From: Promethearchaeia archaeon
GTDB lineage: Archaea > Asgardarchaeota > Lokiarchaeia > Sigyniarchaeales > SOKP01
DNA length: 40,339 bases
Reading direction: 5' to 3'
Assembly (NCBI GenBank): GCA_029856125.1
Contig: JAHQWJ010000046.1
Coordinates: forward strand, 1 to 40,339
Part shown: piece by piece, positions 1 through 7,062 of the stretch
Numbering within the stretch: position 1 is the stretch's first letter
Layout: every line of letters starts with the position of its first letter
The notes under the pieces: model-generated
Database searches by the model: none
What the model was told of the DNA's origin: nothing
Seen by the model: only the letters and a program-made list of their open reading frames with translations
Program-made: the position numbers and the translations under genes

Positions 1-1996
1 AATTTTCATAATCTTTGTTAAGTTTAGCCCGAAATTTTTTCTTAAACTTATAATTTGGATATTTTTCAAGAGGATACATTTTGGAAAGTGCATCAGGAAC
101 AAGAATTCCATCCTCAATCAACTCATGAAATTCTTCAAGTTTTTTATTTCCATTCTCGTACGCAAGTTTTGATTCTTCTTTTGATTTATCTAATGTTTTT
201 CCAAAATCTATTGCTGATTTCATCTCTGAATGTTCCCTGGTATTAAAAATCCATTCAATAACGGGAATATTAGAAACTGCTGAGTGTTGAGTGACATCTG
301 GAAGGATCAGGAATTTCGGACAATAATAATGATCATTACTACTACTAATGAGTCTTGGAACAAATATAAAATCTAGATCGGGGTGATTTTTCGATAAATA
401 ATTCACATGACCATAATGAATCTTGACTGGAATGCATAAATCGGTAGCAGATTGATTAGATCCGTTGGTAAGAATTTCTTTGTTTGTTTCTGGACTCACA
501 ATAACTTCGCAACCAAGACTTGTAAGCATTCCTTCCCATAATGGAAAATACTTGTAGAAATACAGGGAACGTGGTATACCTACCTTCAGTCTTTTCGTCT
601 TTTCAGTTTTTTTCTGAATAGAATTATAATTCGTCTTTTCGTACAAGTTTCGAAATAGGTTCTTGGGATCCGTTCGTTCTTTCACTTCATCGTATAATTT
701 CTTGTTATATATCTTCCAGAACACGTCTTCCTCGTAGAAATTGTGAGTTATCAGGGTTTTCATTCCCTTGAGCTCTTGAACCTTTTCTTCTAGCGCTTTA
801 TAGAAGTTAAATCCCTTTCTTTTTTGTTCGAACCCGTAGATAGCAAAATCTATGAATAGCTCATCCTCGACGGTAGCGAACATGTCTTGATTGAGCCACG
901 GGTAGAACTTGTACCCATCTAGTTTGTTTTTTTGCATGCGGTAAGGGACGATCCATACCGGGAAGTAATCAAATAACTCCAGGTACCAATCGAAAAATTC
1001 TTCCGCGTGAGTGATTGGTATGAAGACATCAATAATCACATCCGGTTTTCCCCCCTTCTTAGTTAAAAATGGCAATCGTTCACTGATCTTAAGAATATTT
1101 GTCGATCCAAGTATAAAGGGCCCTGTTAACCACCGGACTACTTTATTCTCAAAAATTCCTCCAGCAACATTCCTTATCGCCCAGTGACAATCTGCATCAT
1201 ACCTGAAAAAATAATCTATGGTGGAGAGGAAGTCTTGCTTTTTTTTCATCGCACTTTTGTAATAAATATCGTAGAAATATTCACTCTTGTAAGGAGCTTC
1301 CTCCTCATCAACGAAGCTGGCAACGCAGAGTACGTTCATATTCTTGGAGAAGATAAGCCCGTCCATCATTTCAATATCCTGCTTTTCGTAGTGTTGCTTG
1401 ATAGCTTCTAGGTATTTACTAAAAGTATCGTAATGGATGTAATCAATGCGGACACACTCTTTTGCTGAAACGAGCTTAAACTTCAGGAGTGTGATGATTG
1501 CAATCGTGCCGAAACTCCCGTGCAGCATCTCGAATATTTCATGGTTATCACTTTTCGTGCATAACATTATGTCACCTGTTCCCGTCACAATCTCTATTTC
1601 TTCACAGGAATCGAAAAATCCCCCATATTTGAAAGACATGGATTCAACTGAACATCCTGCTACTGCCCCGCCTATCGTGATTCCCTTGAGCTCGGAAACA
1701 CATTGCGGTACGAGCCCATGCTTTAAGGTTTCTGTTGCAAGCCTAACAAAAGTAATCCCTGCTTCTGCAATACATGTTTTTGTATCCGTGTTTATCTCAA
1801 TAATGTCTGTAAGTGACTTCACATCTATCGGTTTGTCACTATAGATCGGGTTATCTGGCTGTGGAGCCATGTGGGAAACGCTCGCCTTTTTTAGAGAGAA
1901 AAATTCCCCCGGCTTTGCGTTATCGTACGCATTTCTAACCATTTCAGAGATAGCTTCTACTTTTCTCTTATGTATTGCTAGTTTTTCTCCACTCAT
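1..1996 (-). CDS. FAD-binding oxidoreductase fused to DUF2229 (CoA-dehydratase-activase-like) domain, 3' end cut by window
   Basis: The frame is open from an ATG at 1996 to the left edge, giving at least 665 residues. Residues about 1-455 look like a VAO-type FAD-linked oxidase of the DHCR24/FAD_binding_4 group: the stretch GITIGGAVAGCSVES followed by SFKYGGFFDSC resembles the FAD-binding loop of 24-dehydrocholesterol reductases, and DVFWKIYNKKLYDEVK near residue 435 is a typical end of such oxidases. A Lys-rich linker follows. From about residue 467 a second domain starts with KVGIPRSLYFYKYFPLWEG and contains DLCIPVKIHYG and YYCPKF, which match the start of DUF2229, a family linked to 2-hydroxyacyl-CoA dehydratases and their activases. 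The next gene upstream (2237-3313) is a stand-alone paralogue of this second half. The two conserved Cys are candidate Fe-S ligands by family analogy. Substrate unknown. The fusion is read directly; the function is inferred. Confidence 0.85.
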   Translation of the reverse strand, partial: MSGEKLAIHKRKVEAISEMVRNAYDNAKPGEFFSLKKASVSHMAPQPDNPIYSDKPIDVKSLTDIIEINTDTKTCIAEAGITFVRLATETLKHGLVPQCVSELKGITIGGAVAGCSVESMSFKYGGFFDSCEEIEIVTGTGDIMLCTKSDNHEIFEMLHGSFGTIAIITLLKFKLVSAKECVRIDYIHYDTFSKYLEAIKQHYEKQDIEMMDGLIFSKNMNVLCVASFVDEEEAPYKSEYFYDIYYKSAMKKKQDFLSTIDYFFRYDADCHWAIRNVAGGIFENKVVRWLTGPFILGSTNILKISERLPFLTKKGGKPDVIIDVFIPITHAEEFFDWYLELFDYFPVWIVPYRMQKNKLDGYKFYPWLNQDMFATVEDELFIDFAIYGFEQKRKGFNFYKALEEKVQELKGMKTLITHNFYEEDVFWKIYNKKLYDEVKERTDPKNLFRNLYEKTNYNSIQKKTEKTKRLKVGIPRSLYFYKYFPLWEGMLTSLGCEVIVSPETNKEILTNGSNQSATDLCIPVKIHYGHVNYLSKNHPDLDFIFVPRLISSSNDHYYCPKFLILPDVTQHSAVSNIPVIEWIFNTREHSEMKSAIDFGKTLDKSKEESKLAYENGNKKLEEFHELIEDGILVPDALSKMYPLEKYPNYKFKKKFRAKLNKDYEN

Positions 1997-2020
1997 GTCA
2001 AACTCAGTGTTTTTTCAAGA

Positions 2021-2030
2021 AAAATATAAC
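2021..2030 (-). promoter_or_regulatory. Candidate TATA box of the oxidase-DUF2229 fusion gene
   Basis: On the minus strand this reads GTTATATTTT, 25-34 bases upstream of the ATG at 1996, with no Shine-Dalgarno-like sequence between. That spacing fits an archaeal TATA box for a leaderless transcript. It suggests the fusion gene has its own promoter in the 240-base gap after the upstream gene. Inferred by eye only. Confidence 0.4.
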
Positions 2031-2236
2031 AGCTTTTACAAACTTAGAATAAATCAAATAACACAGTTTAAAATAAAAATTTACCCATTGAAAACACATT
2101 CTCAATCGTATGTTAATCTTATTAAGTAAATACATCAAATTTAATAATGAAAAACAATAATTATCTAATTCAAACTTTAAATTTCTCAATCTCATGATCT
2201 TCTAAATAAAAAAAGCTTAAACAATATATGGGAACT

Positions 2237-3313
2237 TTATACTTCTTGTTTTGATTTAATTGTTAGGTGGTGTTTTCTTCCAAGATATAATCTTCTTTTC
2301 TTTCTCCGAATCATTTCGACAAAGGATTCGACGCGCGTCAACAGGCCAGCTTCTCCCGAATGCTCATCCATTATAATCTCTAAAAAGGGAAGGCCTACAA
2401 CTTTCATGTCTCTCATAATTAATTCTGAAATGAGACTATCTGGACCGCAAGCAAAACTTATCAAAAAGATTACACCATCGATTTCCTCTCTCCCTTCAGT
2501 AAGAAAATAACGAATACCTTGCATGATTTCTTCTTCGTGGCGCCAATAGTTTCGTAGCTTACCGCCTCTTGGATTAACTATGACGGGTTTCTTAAAAACA
2601 AATTCGGGTAAATTTTCAATCGTAATAACTTCGACGCCTTGATCTTTTAGCTTTTTCTGAAAGTCAAGATTAATGAATATGTCGAAAATGTTATAACCGT
2701 GCCCTAAAAGTAGAAACTTAATATCACCCGTACTTTTCTTCTTAGGTAATGTGAAAGGGCGATCCCTTTCAGTTAATCTTAAGGCGTGATTGACAGAAGA
2801 ACCATTTCTTAAAAATTCGCGATATTCGTCGAAATACTTTTGGGCTTCTCTGTATGCGTTTAATGCTTGATTTTGATTCTTCCCTAATTGTCTTCCGAGT
2901 TCAATGGCTGCTGTAGATATCGGAAATTCTTTAACGTTTACTTCGAAATTCAAAATTTTTGGAATATCAGGCAAGATTTTAATTACATCGGGTAACGACA
3001 AAAATTTAGGGCAGAAATAAGAGTCTTTTACTTCAGATACATACCTCGGTACAAAAACAAAGTCTAAATCGGGATGATCCGCTACCAATTTTAAAAGCTG
3101 CCCGTAGTATATCTTAACTGGAATGCACAACTCGCCAAATCCGTGAGTTACGCCTTCTTCAACTATTTTTTTATTAGTTAGGGGACTTACAACAATTTCT
3201 GCGTCGAGTTCTTCGAGAATTTTTTTCCAAAATGGGAAATACCTATAAAAATGAAGTGCTCTCGGTATCCCTACCTTGAGTTTTTTCTTTATCGATTGTT
3301 GTGGTACTTCCAT
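2237..3313 (-). CDS. DUF2229 family protein (2-hydroxyacyl-CoA dehydratase/activase-related)
   Basis: A 358-residue protein beginning its domain at about residue 12 with KVGIPRALHFYRYFPFWKK. It carries ELCIPVKIYYG, YFCPKF and, near the C-terminus, SFACGPDSLISELI followed by GLPFLEIIMDEHSGEAG and TRVESFVEMI. These are typical of the DUF2229 / 2-hydroxyglutaryl-CoA dehydratase-like group, whose Cys residues are thought to hold an Fe-S cluster; the partner ATPase domain (BcrAD/BadFG) that is often fused to it in bacteria is absent here. It is paralogous to the C-terminal half of the next gene downstream. It sits 21 bases after the double acyltransferase gene on the same strand, so co-transcription is likely. 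Exact reaction unknown. Confidence 0.8.
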   Translation of the reverse strand: MEVPQQSIKKKLKVGIPRALHFYRYFPFWKKILEELDAEIVVSPLTNKKIVEEGVTHGFGELCIPVKIYYGQLLKLVADHPDLDFVFVPRYVSEVKDSYFCPKFLSLPDVIKILPDIPKILNFEVNVKEFPISTAAIELGRQLGKNQNQALNAYREAQKYFDEYREFLRNGSSVNHALRLTERDRPFTLPKKKSTGDIKFLLLGHGYNIFDIFINLDFQKKLKDQGVEVITIENLPEFVFKKPVIVNPRGGKLRNYWRHEEEIMQGIRYFLTEGREEIDGVIFLISFACGPDSLISELIMRDMKVVGLPFLEIIMDEHSGEAGLLTRVESFVEMIRRKKRRLYLGRKHHLTIKSKQEV

Positions 3314-3334
3314 CTTGATACATCCCCCTATAAT

Positions 3335-5011
3335 CTATGCATCTGGGCTATCATAAAGAAGTAAATCTTTAATTTGGGCCATCATGTTGGCTGTCAAACG
3401 CTTCAATTCTTCATAGTCAGGCATTGGTTTACCCCAGTGTTTTTTATGTTCCATGAATGGTGGTCCCGCCTTCATTATCTGACCTCTATAAAAGCTTAAC
3501 ATCTTAGCGTGCTTTGGGTAGGTTTTTTCTGTGCCTGTTATTCCAACCAATAGAATCGGTACTTGTTTTTCAATTGCCAATCGCATAGCTCCAGTGTGTC
3601 CTTCTAAAAGTTCACCACCACCCGCATTAGTAGTTCCTTCAGGGTACATGCATACTAAATCTCCTTTATCAAGTACATCCTTTGCGAAATTATAAGAGTC
3701 TACATCGTGTAGTCCTCGCTTTAATGGAAATGCGTGATGATTTCTAACCCAAGCGTTAACTAGCGGTGGTTTGAATAAAGATTGTTTGGCCATTTGGTAA
3801 AGAACTCGTTTTCTGTGGTAGATTAAGGATGCTGCAAAGATAAGTACGTCCCATTCTGAGTTGTGGTTAGTGCAGACAACAGCTGCGCCTTCGTCAGGGA
3901 TATACTTTTCAAAATCGATTACCTTGTAAGGCATCATTAAATTGCTCCAATTGCACACTAGCCATCCTGAGAAATTATGAACTGTTTCTTGGAATTTGGC
4001 TCGTAATCCAAATGCTTCTAAACTTTTTAATAAGGAATACCACAAATCATCGACGAATCCTAAAGCACCCTTTCCAAAATCTTTCAAGTATCTCATAGGG
4101 GATGACGATTCTTTCGGTTTTTGAGCATCTTCTGGAGAACCGATTGATAATTCTACTTTTTTTTGTTTCCTTGTATCTACAATAACGTAATCTCGTAAGT
4201 CCATTACTACTTGTCTTAATTCTGCAGATAGTCTTTTTATTTCATCGTACGATATTGTATTAATGTCGTAATCGTTATAATAAATAGGATCACCTACGCG
4301 CACTTTAACTTGCGTTGGTTTCATGACCAATTTACCTTTTGGCAAAGCATTCCTTGACCCAATTACTGCCATTGGAACAATAGGGACCTTCATTTCAATT
4401 GCAAGTCGAACTGCGCCGGTTTTAAATTCTCCAATCTCCCAACCAGTTTCTTCCCTAGATCTCGTGCCTTCGGGGAAAATTCCAACCCATTCACCTTCTT
4501 CAATTATTTCTTTGGCCATTTTCCAGGCTAGTTCAGGATTTTCTCGATCTAATTTGAATGCTCCTAAGTTGGTAAAGAGAGTTTTTACTAAGGGGGTTTT
4601 AAAATTATCCATTTTACTCATGTATCGAATTCTTCTATGACAAGCGGCTCCATAAAAAAATGGGTCTAAGTGGCTTTCATGTGAGCCCACGAGGATACCT
4701 CCACCATATTCTGGAAACATATTCCCTTGTGGGTATTCTGCTTTAAAATTCCATAGTAAACGAGCAAAAAATTTAATATAAACATATGCTGCCCACCACT
4801 GAAGCTTCCCTTCAACATCCTCAAGGCTCAACCGCTCAATAGCTTGGCGCCAGAGGTCGTTTAATGGATCAATCGGATTGTATTTTAAAAACTTGTAAGT
4901 CGCATTTTGATGACGTTTTCCAAAATCTAACTCTTCTTGTTCCTTTTCTTCAGTAGTTTTCACAATCCTACCTTCTTCTGAAGTTTTATAATCTTGTTCT
5001 TTAAGTTGCAT
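3335..5011 (-). CDS. Tandem PlsC-type (LPLAT) acyltransferase protein
   Basis: Two lysophospholipid-acyltransferase domains lie in one chain. The first has HESHLD (the HX4D catalytic motif) and FPEGTRSR; the second has HNSEWD and YPEGTTNAGG. A single PlsC enzyme is about 240 residues, so this 558-residue protein is a duplication. The family moves acyl groups from acyl-CoA or acyl-ACP to lysophospholipids or similar acceptors at the membrane. The start at 5011 is chosen because it is preceded by AAGAGGAT and avoids a 59-base overlap with the upstream gene; an in-frame ATG at 5083 is also possible. Both domains keep their catalytic His and Asp, so both may be active. A fatty-acyl transferase is notable in an archaeon, whose core lipids should be ether-linked. 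Substrate not known. Confidence 0.88.
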   Translation of the reverse strand: MQLKEQDYKTSEEGRIVKTTEEKEQEELDFGKRHQNATYKFLKYNPIDPLNDLWRQAIERLSLEDVEGKLQWWAAYVYIKFFARLLWNFKAEYPQGNMFPEYGGGILVGSHESHLDPFFYGAACHRRIRYMSKMDNFKTPLVKTLFTNLGAFKLDRENPELAWKMAKEIIEEGEWVGIFPEGTRSREETGWEIGEFKTGAVRLAIEMKVPIVPMAVIGSRNALPKGKLVMKPTQVKVRVGDPIYYNDYDINTISYDEIKRLSAELRQVVMDLRDYVIVDTRKQKKVELSIGSPEDAQKPKESSSPMRYLKDFGKGALGFVDDLWYSLLKSLEAFGLRAKFQETVHNFSGWLVCNWSNLMMPYKVIDFEKYIPDEGAAVVCTNHNSEWDVLIFAASLIYHRKRVLYQMAKQSLFKPPLVNAWVRNHHAFPLKRGLHDVDSYNFAKDVLDKGDLVCMYPEGTTNAGGGELLEGHTGAMRLAIEKQVPILLVGITGTEKTYPKHAKMLSFYRGQIMKAGPPFMEHKKHWGKPMPDYEELKRLTANMMAQIKDLLLYDSPDA

Positions 5012-5024
5012 AAATAGAATCCTC

Positions 5025-5810
5025 TTAGGATTTGATTTTAATACTATTTTGTGAATTTGAATTTGATAAATTTTTATTTTCAATTAGCCTTTTTAAATCA
5101 TCCAACGAATCAATTAACAAATGCGGTTGAAATTCCGCTAACATCTCTTTCTTGCTTACTCCAGTTGCTACTCCTATAGTCCATACTCCTGCTTCCTTTC
5201 CTGCTTGAATATCTGATGGCATATCACCAATCATGATAAACTCTTTTAAGTTACAGGATTTATAGCTCTCAAAAACAGGATTTAATGAGTTAGGATCTGG
5301 TTTAAGATCCGGTAAAAGATCTGCTCCAAACACTCCTTTAAACATGCTTTTCACATTGTTACTTTCAAGGTGTGGAATAATATTTTTAGTTTGGTTATGA
5401 GAAACAATAAAGAAATCGTAAGATTTTTTAAACTTTTTAATAAAATCATCTGCTTCTGGATAAAATGGAGCTTCTTTAGCGTATGTTAAATATGTTGTGA
5501 ATATTTTCGTAGCAATTCGTAGTTTTTTTAAGAATGTTATGGAGTGAAGTGATGTTATGTATTTAAATAATTCAAACGCTTCTAGTATGATTTTAGGGAG
5601 TGGAGTTCCTTGAATTATCTCCATCAATGCACCAATCTCTTGCATTGTCGTCTCGATATCATAGTTAATCTGTTTTTCATTGAAAACTTCTTCTATTGAA
5701 TTTCTCAATGATTCTCTTATATCGAGGAGAGTCCCGTCAAAATCGAATATAATTCCTCGAATTGTCCCGTTTTGAATCCGTTTAACTAATTCGTTGTCAG
5801 AGCTCATCAT
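5025..5810 (-). CDS. HAD-superfamily hydrolase (phosphoglycolate-phosphatase-like)
   Basis: A 261-residue protein with the four HAD motifs in order: FDFDGTLLD (nucleophile Asp23 and Asp25), FIVSHN (motif II Ser), LKPDP (motif III Lys) and MIGDMPSDIQAG (motif IV Asp pair). A helical cap lies between motifs I and II, as in subfamily IA enzymes such as phosphoglycolate phosphatase. The substrate cannot be told. Two consecutive ATG codons mark the start. The stop lies 13 bases before the chosen start of the double acyltransferase, so it probably heads an operon with that gene and the DUF2229 gene. An A/T-rich box reading ATTAAAAATTTA on the minus strand about 19-30 bases upstream could be its TATA element. 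Confidence 0.85.
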   Translation of the reverse strand: MMSSDNELVKRIQNGTIRGIIFDFDGTLLDIRESLRNSIEEVFNEKQINYDIETTMQEIGALMEIIQGTPLPKIILEAFELFKYITSLHSITFLKKLRIATKIFTTYLTYAKEAPFYPEADDFIKKFKKSYDFFIVSHNQTKNIIPHLESNNVKSMFKGVFGADLLPDLKPDPNSLNPVFESYKSCNLKEFIMIGDMPSDIQAGKEAGVWTIGVATGVSKKEMLAEFQPHLLIDSLDDLKRLIENKNLSNSNSQNSIKIKS

Positions 5811-6147
5811 TACTTATTAAAAAACAGCTAAATTTTTAATAACATTACATTTAATATTGATGTTTTATCTTTTACTTAAATCATCTTCTAATAAAAAGAT
5901 ATTGGTTATAATCATACACTATAGAGTATGATTTGTTTTCGTGTAACTTAACGTCAGAAAGGAGTTTTCACAAGTGATAGGAACAAGCACCATTAAAAAT
6001 TGGATTAGTAATTTCTTGATCATATCAAATATAATTCTAAAGACCAAGATACTGGGAACCAGACCCCATTAGCTGCAATATTGCCCTTTTAATAAGTAAT
6101 TTTTAAATAACATGGGTGAAATAAATATATAAGTAGAGGTTTTTAGT
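5811..6147. other. Intergenic stretch, no firm feature
   Basis: About 340 bases between divergent units. Most is AT-rich. The part from about 5940 to 6090 is less AT-rich than its surroundings and includes GGGAACCAGACCCC near 6055, which could be structured RNA or a remnant. A weak small reading frame inside it is listed separately. I saw no tRNA-like or rRNA-like sequence. Confidence 0.4.
5974..6072 (+). CDS. Possible 32-residue peptide
   Basis: A GTG start is preceded at a good distance by AAAGGAG (5959-5965 region), a strong Shine-Dalgarno match. The frame encodes a hydrophobic, partly basic 32-residue peptide and ends at a TAG at 6070-6072. No family is recognisable. Only the ribosome site argues for translation, so it may be chance. 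Confidence 0.2.
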   Translation: MIGTSTIKNWISNFLIISNIILKTKILGTRPH

Positions 6148-6294
6148 ATGGAAATACAGAAAGAATTTCAAAAGGATAAGTATAGACACGGTGAATTTCT
6201 GGAAATGACTCCCATAAAAGAGGAAAAACTTTTAAAGCTTTTTCTAAAAAGAAATCATTACCCAATCAGGATTGAATACGAAGCACCTCAGTAA
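6148..6294 (+). CDS. Small hypothetical protein, 48 residues
   Basis: ATG at 6148 follows AGTAGAGGT with eight bases to the start, a good Shine-Dalgarno site, and the frame runs to TAA at 6292-6294. The product is charged (KEFQKDKYRHGEFLEM, then KEEKLLKLFLKRNHYP) with no membrane segment or Cys. Family not recognised. It lies between the divergent HAD operon and the SCP2-like gene. The ribosome site and balanced soluble composition make it more likely real than chance, but no homology supports it. Confidence 0.4.
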   Translation: MEIQKEFQKDKYRHGEFLEMTPIKEEKLLKLFLKRNHYPIRIEYEAPQ

Positions 6295-6323
6295 ATATTA
6301 AAACTTAGATAACCTTATTCACT

Positions 6324-6349
6324 CACGAATTTGTCCCACGAATTTGTCC
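6324..6349 (+). repeat. Perfect tandem 13-bp direct repeat
   Basis: CACGAATTTGTCC occurs twice head to tail (6324-6336 and 6337-6349) between the small gene and the SCP2-like gene. It may be a regulator site or a replication-slippage product. Confidence 0.6.
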
Positions 6350-6366
6350 AAACTTATTTATTTTAT

Positions 6367-6384
6367 CGTTAGAATTTCCTAACG
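6367..6384. repeat. 18-bp inverted repeat upstream of SCP2-like gene
   Basis: CGTTAG and CTAACG flank a six-base spacer (6-6-6, perfect arms), about 90 bases before the SCP2-like start. It could be an operator, or a terminator hairpin for the 48-residue gene; no T-run follows at once, which argues against the second. Confidence 0.35.
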
Positions 6385-6472
6385 CCTTGTTTTTGTTGTT
6401 GAAATACTTAAATAATATGCGGTAGATGTAACTACAAGATGGATATTTAACTCTAAGAAGGTTTTGACAAAT

Positions 6473-6877
6473 ATGTCTGAAAAAATATCTAATGACGTGA
6501 AGGAAGGAACATTCGCCGAGGCGATCCTAGAGACCTACGGTCCACTCAATAACAACGAGAAGTTTAAAGAGAAATATGCTGATAAAAGTTTTAAAATTCT
6601 TTTAAATCCAAAAGACGGAAAATTTGCTGCTTTAATTACCGTAAATAATGGAACAGTTTCAATTAAAGGATTAGATAACCAAGATAAAAAAAACCTCGAT
6701 CAGAAAGAAATCGGCTGGGACGGCTACATGCAAACTACTTTAGCTTTATTTGATGAGATCGGTAAAGGAAACCTGTCTCAAAGCGATATCGTAAAGAAAG
6801 TGGTGGCTCGTAAAATTAAAATGAAAAATGTGAAATTTGTGGCAAAACTCTCCGAAATGGGAGCACTCTTAAATTAA
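6473..6877 (+). CDS. SCP2 sterol-transfer-family-like protein
   Basis: A 134-residue soluble protein. The layout (helix, then strands around SFKILLNPKDGKFAALITV and NGTVSIKGLD, then helices around TTLALFDEIGKGNLSQSDIV and a final KFVAKLSEMGALL) fits the SCP2-like lipid-binding fold, which covers about 100-110 residues. This fold binds lipids or acyl chains in a hydrophobic tunnel in other proteins; the ligand here is unknown. The start at ATG 6473 is preferred to a TTG at 6464 because AAGAAGG lies 11 bases upstream of it. The gene stands alone and is followed by a T-rich stretch (6889-6902 and 6935-6945) that may end the transcript. Confidence 0.6.
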   Translation: MSEKISNDVKEGTFAEAILETYGPLNNNEKFKEKYADKSFKILLNPKDGKFAALITVNNGTVSIKGLDNQDKKNLDQKEIGWDGYMQTTLALFDEIGKGNLSQSDIVKKVVARKIKMKNVKFVAKLSEMGALLN

Positions 6878-7062
6878 TAATATTTAATTCTTTATTTTTT
6901 TTTCAAGGTATTCTTTCGTTCTAACGCCTGTATCCTTTTTTTCCTATAATCTGTCAGCATAATTCAATACTAATTGGGAATAACAGCTAGCTATTTATAT
7001 GCGATTTGTCACTAATGTTGTAACTCTAATAACAGCTTACCAAGATTAATGAGGAATGAGAT

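Noticed and set aside
5012..5083. Longer N-terminus of the double acyltransferase starting at 5083
   Set aside because: It would overlap the upstream gene by 59 bases, has no ribosome site, and the extra residues show no conserved pattern. The ATG at 5011 has AAGAGGA upstream.
6379..6929. CTAACGCCT at 6379 and 6921 as flanking repeats of the SCP2-like gene
   Set aside because: Nine bases only, in direct orientation, and CTAACGCC also occurs inside the MFS gene near 10524; probably chance.
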